Of a DNA stretch of 64,000 nt, positions 9,303-21,300 are shown piece after piece; within the stretch, counting starts at the first letter, position 1; the number at the start of each line of letters is the position of its first letter. Both the position numbers and the translations under genes were made by a program. The stretch comes from Hedera helix (taxonomy: Eukaryota > Streptophyta > Magnoliopsida > Apiales > Araliaceae). Location: contig OX359265.1 in assembly GCA_947179155.2 (NCBI GenBank), forward strand, positions 58,229,540 through 58,293,539, given 5' to 3'. Below the pieces are notes generated by a model. That model did not search any database. It was given only the letters and a program-made list of their open reading frames with translations, and was not told the origin of the DNA.

Positions 9303-12300
9303 TCACCAACCTTCAACTTCCTCAAATATAATTTCTTTCACCAGATCAGCAGCTGCATTGTATTCAAAACTGTAAAATGAAACAAGGTGCACTTAAATAA
9401 AGAAATATCAAAGAAAAGTTTCTTGCAAGGGAGGGTGGGGAATCACTAAAAATTGAATAGAAAAGGTTAACCGTGACAACCTTTATGATGAAATATGATG
9501 AAATACAGATACGCTACAAAACAAAAACCTACTAATAAAACTAAACAAAATTCATCATGACCTTTATATAAAGTTAACACCTCAAACAACTATCCTATTC
9601 GTCATTCAGTCAACCTTACAACTAAGGAGTTGTTTAATAAAACTGAAAAAATAAATAGTTCTGAATGTTTAAGCAATTGGAATGAGCTAAATGAAGCAGA
9701 ATTCTGAATATTGAATAAAAAAAATTGTTTGATAATTAATATATCTGAAACATCTAAATAACAGTCTAAACTATGCTGAAAAAGGGGTTAATATATGTTT
9801 GGTCACTGCACTAAGTAGATCTGGCAAAAAAGGGCCCAAGCCAGTGGACCAAGCGGAGCTGGCCCAGAAAAAGTGAGTTATGGAATTCTATTCTTCAACC
9901 TAAAAAATAAAAGAGTCATTTTGGCCTGACCAGTGGTGGCTCGTGGCCCAAATTATTATTATTATTATTTTTTCAAAAAAATATAAATACATCAATACAT
10001 AAAAAAATATTAAAAATAACTTAATTTATTAATCGTTTAGATCAATTTATGAAACAAAACTTATATTCATTTGTTTAAAATATTATTATCTCCAAACATA
10101 TGACTATTAAATATGAAAGAACTTAAATAAGACAAAATTTAAAATATTATTTATTAGCAAATGTTAATAAAAAATAATTATTAATTATGTTTTTATATAA
10201 TTGTACACAGCAGAATACGTTACATGTATAATCAAATAATTGTCCCTATTTGGGTGCGATCATACCAGCACTAATGCACCGGATCCCATCAGAACTCCGA
10301 AGTTAAGCGTGATTGGGCGAGAGTAGTACTAGGATGGGTGACCCCCTGGGAAGTCCTCGTGTTGCACCCCTTTAAAAAAAAAAATTCTCCTTAGCCGGGT
10401 CTAGGGTTTTCTCTCCCTTCGTGGAGTTTTTTCTCCCTCGTTTCAAATACGAGGGTTCAATTCCTTGGTTGCGTGTGCAGGGTAAAGTCTTCTGTGGGAA
10501 TGGAGGATGATGTGTGCTATGGTATTGATAAGATGAAGTTAACATCTGATGAGGAGGAAACGATTGCTATTTCGGATGATGGATGACGGGACGCTATTGA
10601 CGGCTGCAGTCTGAGTTTAATCGGAAAATTTCTCACCTGTAAATCCTATAATAAACTGGCAGCAAAATCCACAATAAGGCGAGCATGGGGATTGAATGAG
10701 TCTTTGCAGATTCTGGAGGTAGGACCGAATCTTTTCCAATTTAAATTTCATTCAGAGTTTGATTTGGATCGGATATTAAGAGGAGGTCCCTGGTCTTTTG
10801 ATAACCAATTACTGTTATTGACAAGGTGGATGAAGGGCTTGACTGTGAAAAATATACGACTGGAGTTTGCTTCTTTCTGGGTTCAAATATGGGGTGCTCC
10901 TTTTGATATGGTTTCCCCCCAAGTAGCAAAGGAGATTGGGCTTCGATTGGGGGAGGTTGAGGAGGTGGAATGGAAGAAACAGAAAAAGATGAAATCCGTA
11001 TGTTTATGAGAGTTAGAGTGGCTATACCAATTTCAAAACCTATTCGAAGGGGAGGTTTTATTGCCGGATCGGATGGTGTGAAGTCGTGGGTAGATTTTAA
11101 GTATGAAAGGTTGCCCATGTTTTGTCACTTTTGTGGCATCTTAGGGCATGATGTGAAACATTGTGCTGTGTACTATAATGCTGAGAAGAAAGGAGGCTGT
11201 ATTGATTTTCAGTATGGTGATTTTCTTAAAGCAGCGGGGGGTCGGTTCAAATCTGCAAGTAGAAAAGAAGCAAGTCGAAAAGTTACTACTGAGGAGGAGG
11301 CAGGAAGTGAACCAGAGAAGGGATACCATAAGGCGGGGCAAGGTGGTCCGGTAGGAAGGGTGGAGGCACATACACCCAGTTCTGGAACAGATAAGGTCGG
11401 TTCCATGATTCAAGGAAATTCTGATGAAATTACGCAGTATGATAACGGTAGTAATGCTTGCTCTGCAACCGTGAAGGGAACAAATTCTATTGTGAAATCA
11501 ACTCCTTTATTTCAGCTTAATGAAAAGTCAGTAAGTGAAAAGTCGGTAACGATTTTTGAAGGAGGTTGCAGTGCTGAGCCAGAAATGATTTTTGAAGGAG
11601 AATGTAATGCTGATTTAATTTCTTATAATAAAGATGAGGGTCCAGTGCAGTTTCAACCAATAAAAGACCATAACGTAAATATGGCTAGCAATATTTCAAA
11701 CCAGGTAGCAGTGACTGGGTCCAGTTTTAAACAGCCCAAAGGAACATGGACCCGTATAAATAGAATGGATTTTGGATTAAGTGAAATTACAAAGGGTATC
11801 ACTTTATCAGGCCTGGACAAGAGAGAAATATGCCAATCACAGGGTGGGCAAATTGACGAGCAGCTAATGAAGAAAGGACGATTGAACTCTGATGAAAATA
11901 ACAGAGAATTGGGATCGGCGGGGGTGGAGAGCCACCCTTGCCGGGAGCAATGAGGCTGTTAAGCTGGAACTGCCAAGGGCTTGGGAACCCTTGGACAGGT
12001 CGAAGCCTTCGCAAGATTGTGAGGGAGCAAGTTCCCACGGTATGCTTTCTAATGGAGACGAGACTTGATAAGGATGGGAAAAGTTATATGGAAATCTACC
12101 GTTTCAGAATAAATTTATTGTCAAAAATCCGGGGTCTGGGGGAGGAATAGCTATGTTGTGGAAGAATGAAGTTAAATTAGAGGTGATTAATTACACTACT
12201 AACCATGTTCTATCTAAAGTCACGGAAGAAGATGGAACTGAGTGGTATTTGACTGGTTTTTATGGGTGGCCGGAAGCACAACTGAAAGGAAACTCTTGGA

Positions 12301-15300
12301 GCTTGTTGAATTTGTTACACACTTTTGTAGTGGGTCCTTGGGTGGTTATTGGGGATTTTAATGCTTACTTATATGCCTCAGAAAAGAAGAGTGGTAGGCA
12401 ACCCCAGTTTGTGCAGATGGAAGCTTTTCGGGAGTCACTGAATACATGTCATCTTCAAGACCTTGGTTTTAAAGGGTTTCCATATACTTGGAACAATAAG
12501 AGACCTGGGGAAGCTAATACCAAAATTCGTCTTGACAGAGGTGTTGCCAATAAGGAATGGATTGATAAATTTCAGTTTAGTAAACTTGTGCATTTATCAC
12601 CTCATGCTTCAGATCACCTTCCAATTCTTTTATTTGTTAAATCTTTTAACAAACCAAGGCACCAGTGTGAGAGAAGTTTTAAATTTGAGGAATCATGGCT
12701 GTTACGAAATGACTGTGAGGAGGTTATTAAGGAGACTTGGATGAAAACAGGGGAGGAAATGACAGGTTTGGATGCAGTTAGGGAAAAAATAAAGAACTGT
12801 GGAGTGGAACTTATGAACTGGGGTTCTTCTATAACTGATCCGGATACTATTGCTATCAAAGATGTACAAAAGCAGCTGGACATATTGAATAAGTCTGAAC
12901 AAACGAAAGAGTCTAAAGTGGAGTTTTTGAAGTTGAGTAAAAGGATTGATGAACTTCTCCAACAACAAGAAATTTTTTGGGCTCAACGGTCTCGAATAAA
13001 CTGGTTAAAACATGGGGATAAGAATTCAAAATTCTTCCATGCCAAAGCAACACAAAGAAGAAGGACAAATTATATAAAAGGCATACGCAATGCACAAGGA
13101 CAATGGGTGGAGGGTTTGAATGATGTAGTTGAAGTAGCTTCAGCATATTTTGAAGATCTGTTTCGGGCAGGAGAGGGGACTCAAATGGAAGATTGTTTGA
13201 ATGTAGTACAGTGTACGGTTACTGAAGACATGCGTGCTTCTTTAGTTACAGAGTTTACTGCAGAAGAGGTGAAGGTGGCTTTATTTCAAATGGGACCAAC
13301 AAAAGCTCCAGGACCTGATGGTATGAATGCTCTTTTCTATCAAAAATTTTGGCATGTTGTGGGTGATTCTGTTGTGTTAGCTGTTTTGGATTTTTTGAAT
13401 AATGGTAATATGCTATCTGAGATTAATCATACAAACATTGTGCTTATCCCAAAAGTGAAACAACCGGAGAGTATGTCTGAGTTTAGACCCATAAGTTTGT
13501 GCAATGTGATTTACAAAATTATTTCCAAGGAGTTGGCTAACAGGTTGAAACAGATTCTACCTCAGATTATTTCACCCACTCAGAGTGCTTTTGTTCCGGG
13601 ACGTCTGATCACTGATAATGTATTGATGGCTTATGAGATACTACATACTATGCATTCTAGACAAAAGGGGAAGAAGGGTGTCTTAGCTTTGAAGTTAGAT
13701 ATTCGTAAGGCCTATGATAGGGTGGAATGGAACTTTCTTCAACGGATAATGGAAAAATTAGGATTTCCTGCTGTTTGGATTGACAGGGTAATGAACTGTG
13801 TGAAATCTCCTACATTTTCTATTCTCATTAATGGGAAACCCTATGGTATGATTCATCCACAAAGAGGAATCCGACAAGGGGATCCGTTATCTCCTTATCT
13901 ATTTTTATTGTGTGCAGAAGGTTTCACTGCTTTACTAAAAAAAGCAGAGTTAGATGGTCGAATTAAGGGTGTCTCCATTTGTAGAGGGGCACCAAAGGTT
14001 ACTAATCTTATGTTTGCAGATGATTCATTACTGTTCTGTCAAGCAAATAAGACTGAAGGGGAAAATATAGCAAAAATTCTCCAAATTTATGAACAAGCAT
14101 CCGGGCAAAGTATCAATTTTGAAAAGTCTTCAGCTTATTTTAGTAGTAACACTTCGGATCATCAGAGGAGCCAGATATTAGAGGTGTTGGAAGTAAAGGA
14201 GGGTGATCGCTTTGAAAATTATCTTGGTCTACCAACTTTGGTAGGAAGGGCCAAGTATCTCACCTTCTCTTTTTTGAAAGATAGAATATGGAGAAAGCTT
14301 CAAGGATGGAAGGGTATGCTATTGTCTCAAGCGGGGAAAGAAATCCTTATTAAGGTCGTGGCTCAGTCCATACCCACTTATACAATGAGTGTTTTTCAAC
14401 TCCCGATGAAGCTTTGTGACGAAATAGATGCACTATGTGCTAAATTCTGGTGGGGGCAATTGGGTACTGAACGAAAAATTCATTGGAAGAGTTGGGATAA
14501 GCTGACTAATTCAAAGAAAACAGGTGGAATGGGTTTTCGAAATTTGAGAGCTTTCAATCTAGCCATGTTAGCCAAGCAAGGATGGAGGATGGTTCAAGGC
14601 AATGGTTCGCTGCTTTATCAATGTTTCAAAGCAAGGTATTTCCCGAGATCAACTTTCCTAGATGCTAAAGTTTCACCAAATTGCTCATATGTGTGGAGAA
14701 GTTTGATGGCTGCACAACCCATCCTTCAATCCGGCCATTGTTGGAAGGTTGGGAATGGTAATTCCATTAATGCTCTGAAGGATCGGTGGCTCCCTAATTT
14801 TCCTACTAATAAAGTGTTAAATCCAGTTCAAAATAATCATAGTGAGTTGATGGTTTCTGAGTTGATTGATCCGGAATTGCATACTTGGAGAGTAGAAGAT
14901 ATTATGAATATATTCCACAAAGATGAAGCCGATGTTATTTGCAAAATACCTTTGAGTAGAAGATATGTACCGGATCGGGTTATTTGGATGTATAATTCAA
15001 GCGGTGAATTTACTGTAAAGACAGCTTATCATGTGGCTAAGAGACTAATTATTCATGCAGATCAGGCAGAAACATCTATGGGTGGTGCTGTCAAAAATGT
15101 GTGGGCTGCTCTATGGAAGCTTCAGATCCCAAATAAAATCAAAGTTTTTGCATGGCGAGCTTGTCATGACATATTACCAACAACAGGGAATCTGAGTAGA
15201 AGACGGATAATTCCTGAGGGTAAATGTTTGATGTGTTTAAATGCACCGGAATCCACCATCCATGCTTTATGGGATTGTCCAGCAGCTCAAGACATTTGGG

Positions 15301-18300
15301 CTGGAAGTGTTCGTAAACTGCAGAAAAGTAAGCATGGACAGTTTGATATTCTGAATTTGATGGAGGGTCTTATTGAGCGATTGACTGGGGAAGAAATGGA
15401 GGTGTTTTGGATCCAAGCGTGGATAATCTGGAATCAGCGTAACATGGTATTACATGGTGGAAAAATGAAGCATCCAAATGTTTTAAACAAAAGAGTTGAG
15501 CAGTGTATTGCAGATTACAAAGATGCCCAAAACCACTTGAATGTTTCGATGAGACAACCACCAAGTGAAGAGGTTTGGCGACCACCAACTCCAGAGGAGT
15601 ACAAACTTAATTTTGATGCTGAAATTTTTTCAGATTTAGGTCAAACTGGATATGGTGCTATTATTCGCAATGATAAGGGGGAAGTAATGGCTGCTATGAC
15701 TGCTACTGGAACGATGGTGTCTAACAGTGAAGAAGCTGAATTACTTGCGTGTCGGAGAGCTATTGAATTTGCAGTAGAGACTGGTTTTTCACGGTTGATT
15801 ATTGAGGGTGACAATAGCAATGTCATTCAAGCTATCTCTTCCTCTGAGAAAAATTCTTCCTTATTTGGTAATGTCGTGGAGGATATTCGCCACTTAATTT
15901 GGGGGTTACAATGGTCTAATGTTTGCTGTGTTAAAAGGGGTGGAAATCGGGTAGCTCATGTTTTGGCAAAATATGCTAGATTTTCTTTGGTTGAGAATTT
16001 GTATTGGATGGAGGAATCTCCTCCACCAGCCATAGAGGCTTTGTCTCATGATTTGTTATCTCTTAATTGAATGATTAATTCTTGTTTTCAAAAAAAAAAA
16101 TAATTGTCCCTATATAAATACATACATGTGTAATGTGTTTGTGTTTGTGTTATTATTCTAGCATTTTTTTAAAATTAGTCACTTGATAATTAATTATAAT
16201 TATTAATTTCACATATTTAATCAAATAAATAATACTCACAATAGTTTATAAAGTTAAAATTATTTCTTAATTAAACATAAAATTTTTAATATTTTTATTG
16301 AATAAAATAAATTGCATGCTATACTAAATAGCCCAAAAACAAAACATTATGTTATGTATCATAACTGTATAAAAAAATAATAATATAATAATCAAATAAC
16401 CCGCGGGCTGACTCGGCCCGTCCAAGCCATGGGCTAGAGAATTTTGGCCAGAAAAAAACCCGGGCCGTCTAGCACTACAGGTCGATTTTCATTGTGGTTA
16501 CCGACTCTTTTTTTGTGACAAACGCATTACTATAGTTGTTAAATGTTACAAAAAGGCCACTCATTAAAATTCTGTCCAAAAAAGTGACAGAACATACTGA
16601 AAAGACTAACGGCTGACAGGTGTTTCTTATGTGGCAAGTAAAGTCTTTCAATGGGGGTAATATAGACATTTAACTGTCATCTTCTTCCCAAAATTAAACC
16701 TAGCCCTAATCCTAATTTCAGATTTCCAAAGCACAGCAGTAGATCCTCACATACACACAAGTAAACAGAAAAGGTCACAGCTTTCCTGATTCGAAAAACA
16801 TCCATTTCTCTCTCCTAAATATTTGCTTTTGTCTTTATCCGTTCAGTAATTTAAGACAATTTGTAAACGAAACAACACCCATTAGATGAATCCAAATTAA
16901 TTCCCAGAAAAATAAACAAAAGACAACAAATTCAAACTAAATTGAGCAACAACCCACCTCAAGAAATAAATTAGATGTGAATCAAAATAACCAGAAAACG
17001 ATCAATGAGTACCTGGTAACACCCAAGATTAAGAAAAAGTTAAGGTTTTGCCAGTCACAACTGAAATTCAAAGAAAACGAAAAAACTTTAAGAGAAAAGA
17101 CTTAACAACTTGGAATAGATAGATCAATCTAATCAATTCACAATAGTCGTGGGAACAAAAAAAAGTGTAATACAATCCTCTGCTTTTCACTTTTTTCTTT
17201 TTTTCCATCAACAAATTGCTATGGATGCCTCCGTTTAATTTTTGGCATTGAATTGGTGAGTAATAGGAAAATGGGTGAGGGTGGTACCGAAAGAAAAAAA
17301 CAAAAAAAAAGGAAGAAAATTTCTTTTTCTCTACTTTTCTATTTTTAGATTATGTTTCCAAAGCCTGTGAACTCTTTGTTGTTTTCAAAGGTAGGTTAAG
17401 GTGTTTCTTTTCCACCAACAAACATCCACCCATTTATATCTACCTCGCCTCAAAAACTTCTTCTATAACATCCAATTAAGAGAAACAGAATTAGAATTTA
17501 AAGAGAAATAATTTGAGAAGAAATGCAGCCCAATTTGGAGCTTGCCTCATCTACGACCTTACATCCTCATAAATATGACGAAAAACAAATCGATGCAAAT
17601 TTATCCCAGGATTTTAACTTCAAGCTTAATATCGTCTCCTCCTCGGATGAGTCTCAATTCCAAATGGAAGAATATGAAGATAGTGAAGAAAAGGTAGATG
17701 ATGATAATGAGGCGGAGGAGTTTTCATTTGTAACTATGGGATCCGATTCATCACTGATCTCGCATAATCGCACCACGCAGAATCCCACAATGGAGCCCTA
17801 ATTCCCCCCCCCCCCCCCCAATTTCTGAACCATCATATTAGTATCATAAATCAGGTGTCATGTGCTCTGCACATGATGTTACACATGGCAACAAGTGTCA
17901 AATTAGCAATAATAGACAACCAAATCGGCACTTAAGACACGTGATATGCACGCTCACTAATTTTCGTCACTTTTTTGGATGAAATTTTAACGAGTGACAT
18001 TTTTGTAACATTTAACGACTATAATAATGCGTTTTGTCACAAAATAAATAAATTGGTAACTACAATGAAAATCGACCCATGGTATAGTGACCAAAATATA
18101 TATTAACTTGCTGAACAAGTATATAAGTATGAACGTACTAAAAAAAAAGGTTAATACAATACTAATTACACAATACTAATAATAGTAATTAGATAAAATT
18201 ATTATAATACTAATAATAGTAATTATTAGTATTATAATTTTATTAGTAATAATCAAAATATATTAATAAATATTTAATGACATCAAGATCAATCTTATAA

Positions 18301-21300
18301 AAAATTAAAATTATAAAAAATATTTTTACTGTTAAAAATTTAAATGAATTTTTAACCATTAAAATTTTGATGAAAAATTCACACATTCATCAAATATGGT
18401 GTATCACATTCATCTCATTCTTTGTTTTCCCCATTCTTCTTTTTCGTTCCTTGACTTGATTCTTCTCTTTCCTCCCCTTGTTACACCACCAAGAAAAAAA
18501 GAAAAGTTTTTTCTTCCTCTAACAATATCAACCAATTTATGGTTTTGTATTAATTCAATTTTTTTTTTAAATTTCTAAGCTCCCGATCCTCTACTATTCG
18601 TCTCCGTTCATCAACTATACTCGGGGGTAATCAATTTTTATGGTTGCTACACCGCCCGGTTTGTAGGGTAAACTTCTTTCTATTTTCACTCTATTTGTTG
18701 GATATCCGCCTAGTTTATTACAGAAAGAAATGCAAAAGAAACAAATCGAAGAAAAAAATGGCAATGAAGAAGAAAAGAATGAGCAGATAGATATTCAAGT
18801 AAAATTTCTGTTATGTGAGGATATAAACATAAATATTTCATTCAATGGATTGACTGAGTCAGCCACAATTTTCATCAAAAATGGCTCAGATGCATGCAAT
18901 TAGGCCAATTCAGAGTTTGAAAACTATAAAACAAATAGTCTGAAGGGCTTATTCAGTCAGATTTTTGGGTCATTCTGACCCATTCAGAACTAAACAAACA
19001 TCCCCTAACCTGTCTAAGAATCAGTTACCAATTAATTAAATGCAATATTGTGAACTTTGCATCATATATGCATGTCCACAGACAAATATGCATCCATGCT
19101 CAGTTTTTAAAGAGGTGAGATCATCATCATCATCAAACTCCAATGCCACTTAATATCCCCAAACTTCTAGGTTATGGATACCACAGACATGGCAAAGTAT
19201 AAAGAAATTCAGTCATGTCATGACAGCTTCAAAGTGGAGTATCCTAAAGGTGGACATGCGGAAATTTAACTCACAGCATCAAAGTTGACACTTGTGTAAC
19301 AGACTGCAAATTAATTTTGAACCAATGAGAGGCAATATGACTAGCATAATAAAAACTCCAATTAATATGTCATGGACACTTCAGATATGAAAAGGTCGTC
19401 TTACAGAATAGATAAAAGGATAAAATAATTATAAAAAAATGTGATTAGCCCAAGGAATAAAAGCATAGTCTCCTACCTGTTTGAGAAAAACACCTCAATT
19501 TCATAATCAGATGTACTCTTGGTAGCTTCAAGTAACATTGTAACAATTTCACTCTTCCGAGTACTAGCCATGAGAATATCATACTCAGTTGGGATGATGA
19601 TAGAAAAGAAATTATCACTTAATTCACTCAAACATATCTTCTCAACAGCTGCTAAGGCAATCCGCCTCTTAAGTGCACCAGTCTCTGGGTCAACAATGTA
19701 AATGGCAAATTCGGTCATTAGAAGAATGCGTCGTTTCATTTTTCCAGTGCTGGTAAACTTCAATACTCGGTCTGCAAAGAAAACTTTTTTGTCACCTGTA
19801 GAATTGAAGTTTGTCCAAAAATTAGGGGGGAATAGCGGAGCCAAATATCAAAAGAACTCATCTTCAGAGCTCTAAATTGTTTCACAATCAATCAAACTTG
19901 CCCAAACTAGCTCATCCATTCACTTATAATGTCCAATTGTCTATGAACTTTTAAGAATAAAACATATCTTTGGAGGAGCGAACCTGAGCCCGTGGCGGGG
20001 GGATAAGGAAATTTTTAATTAATTACGCACAAGTACTTCTGAACTTAAGTACTAAATAAAATCTCAAGGACCCTTGATGCCAACTGGACTCTGGATATAT
20101 GATGCAAGGGATAGCTACTAAGCATATTTTTAAAAAATCCAAAGTGTTGGCATAAGATAAGATTAAAATTCCCAACACCCTTTCCTTCTTTTTTCAATAA
20201 GTAAATACCAAACATCCACAAGAAATAAGTATCATGCAAGTTGAGTTGCCATGAATAGGAGATCAATCTCTAGTAAAACAAAGATTGGCATGCAGGAGTT
20301 CTATATATAAGTTGAGATTAATAATTTATTAAGAATACAAAGGTAAGTGAAAAATAAAAAATAACTAAGCTTTTAACCATCTCTTATTTATTAACCAATT
20401 TAAAGAACAAAGGTCCAACATGCAATGGAGTGATGGCCATGGTCTTTACAAAGTAATGAAGTTCATATTTTCAATCCTGCAATCACATTAACATGCAGTG
20501 CAATGGTATTAACATGCTTAATTACGCAAGAAACACAATGAACTCATAAGTATTAAGTAGAAAGATGATCAATGATAATCTATTTTATCTCCAAAAAGCA
20601 CATGTTGATTGAAACGGCTACGCAACTTTAACATTATACAAATGCAAATCTTGTAGGCTCACCTTAGAAGTCAAACCTCAAAGTTTAATATGTAATTTAC
20701 TAGAAAACAGTCAAAATCATTTCTACATCCCTTTCCTGAATTGCGCATTGGGAAAAAAACCACTCAATTAACTCAAGTAGTAATATCAAACATGTATGGG
20801 GAATTTTCACATATAGCTTATAATGGCTAGAACTTGTAACTCAGTATTAAAAATCACATATCTATTTTTAATTGGTGGTTGTGGATCTTGAATACAAGTA
20901 ATCCATCTCTGATCTCAAACTTGATGCATCAACAGTAAACAAGAACTAGTGATAAATACTTCATACATTCAGTTCCACAACACCAAAACTATCAAATCCA
21001 AATAATAATCAATGGTCCATCGCATCTACTAAAATCAATTAAACCAACACTGCCTCATAGATCAAGTGATAGAACTATAGAATAATAGAATTTAACCAAT
21101 TAATGGGATACAAAGCAGAACTTTGTGGATTTGAAGTAGAGTTTATTATACCTTGTTTTTCTATAATCTTCAAGAGGTAAGGCATGGAAGGGACGTCGAG
21201 ATAGTCACCTCTGTAATCCCTATGGAGAGAGGCTTTTCTACGGACCTTTACTCCAAAAAAAGGCTCTTGATCTTCCGAAACATTATTATCTGACGGTCTG

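Larger units (their letters stand above)
10250..16100 (+). mobile_element. 5S rRNA-LINE chimeric retrotransposon (L1-type), nearly full length
   Basis: Between the 13-bp duplications lie, in order: a complete 5S rRNA sequence (10252-10370), TTT plus an 11-base A-run (10371-10384), a LINE 5' leader, ORF1 (from 10500), ORF2 (11950-16070) and an 11-base poly-A ending at 16100. ORF1 has a DUF4283-like region and a CCHC knuckle. ORF2 has an endonuclease, reverse transcriptase, zf-RVT and RNase H, the layout of plant L1 elements with an RNase H tail. The perfect duplication argues for a fairly recent insertion, yet the reading frames carry one premature stop and two frameshifts, so this copy could not move itself. 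It is on the strand opposite to the host TH1 gene. Confidence 0.9.
9814..16471. mobile_element. hAT-like non-autonomous DNA element hosting the 5S-LINE chimera
   Basis: It lies between two copies of GCACTA (9808-9813 and 16472-16477), exactly where the MULE terminal repeat is interrupted. Its ends are GC-rich with GGCCC-type motifs (GGCAAAAAAGGGCCC at left; CCCGGGCCGTCT at right), and the interior is AT-rich, as in many plant hAT-derived MITEs. Only 6 bp of an expected 8-bp duplication match. Terminal inverted repeats are weak, so the superfamily is uncertain, though the insertion itself is clear. Confidence 0.55.
9783..18108. mobile_element. Pack-MULE-like TIR element carrying a gene fragment, split by later insertions
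   Basis: The left terminal inverted repeat is in two pieces, 9783-9813 and 16478-16590, because another element inserted into it. Rejoined in outline, it matches the reverse complement of 17966-18108 over about 145 bp, with shared stretches such as GGTCGATTTTCATTGT. Flanks are TGCTGAAAA (9774-9782) and TGCTGAACA (18109-18117), a 9-bp target duplication with one mismatch. Long TIRs and a 9-bp duplication are hallmarks of Mutator-like elements. Without the insertions the unit is about 1.66 kb. No transposase is present. Its cargo is a DUF1645-type gene start at 17523. Confidence 0.75.
9626..19005. mobile_element. Possible outermost PIF/Harbinger-like (Tourist) element
   Basis: The left end GGAGTTGTTTAAT (9626) and the reverse complement of the right end, GGGGATGTTTGTT (ending 19005), are similar. 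Both are followed inward by TAGTTCTGAATG. Each is flanked by TAA (9623-9625 and 19006-19008), the target duplication used by PIF/Harbinger elements. The inverted match is short and imperfect, so this outer layer of the nest is tentative. Confidence 0.35.

Noticed and set aside
10252..10370. The 5S sequence as an ordinary 5S rRNA gene of the host
   Set aside because: It is a single copy inside the LINE target duplications, not a tandem array, and is best explained as part of the insertion.
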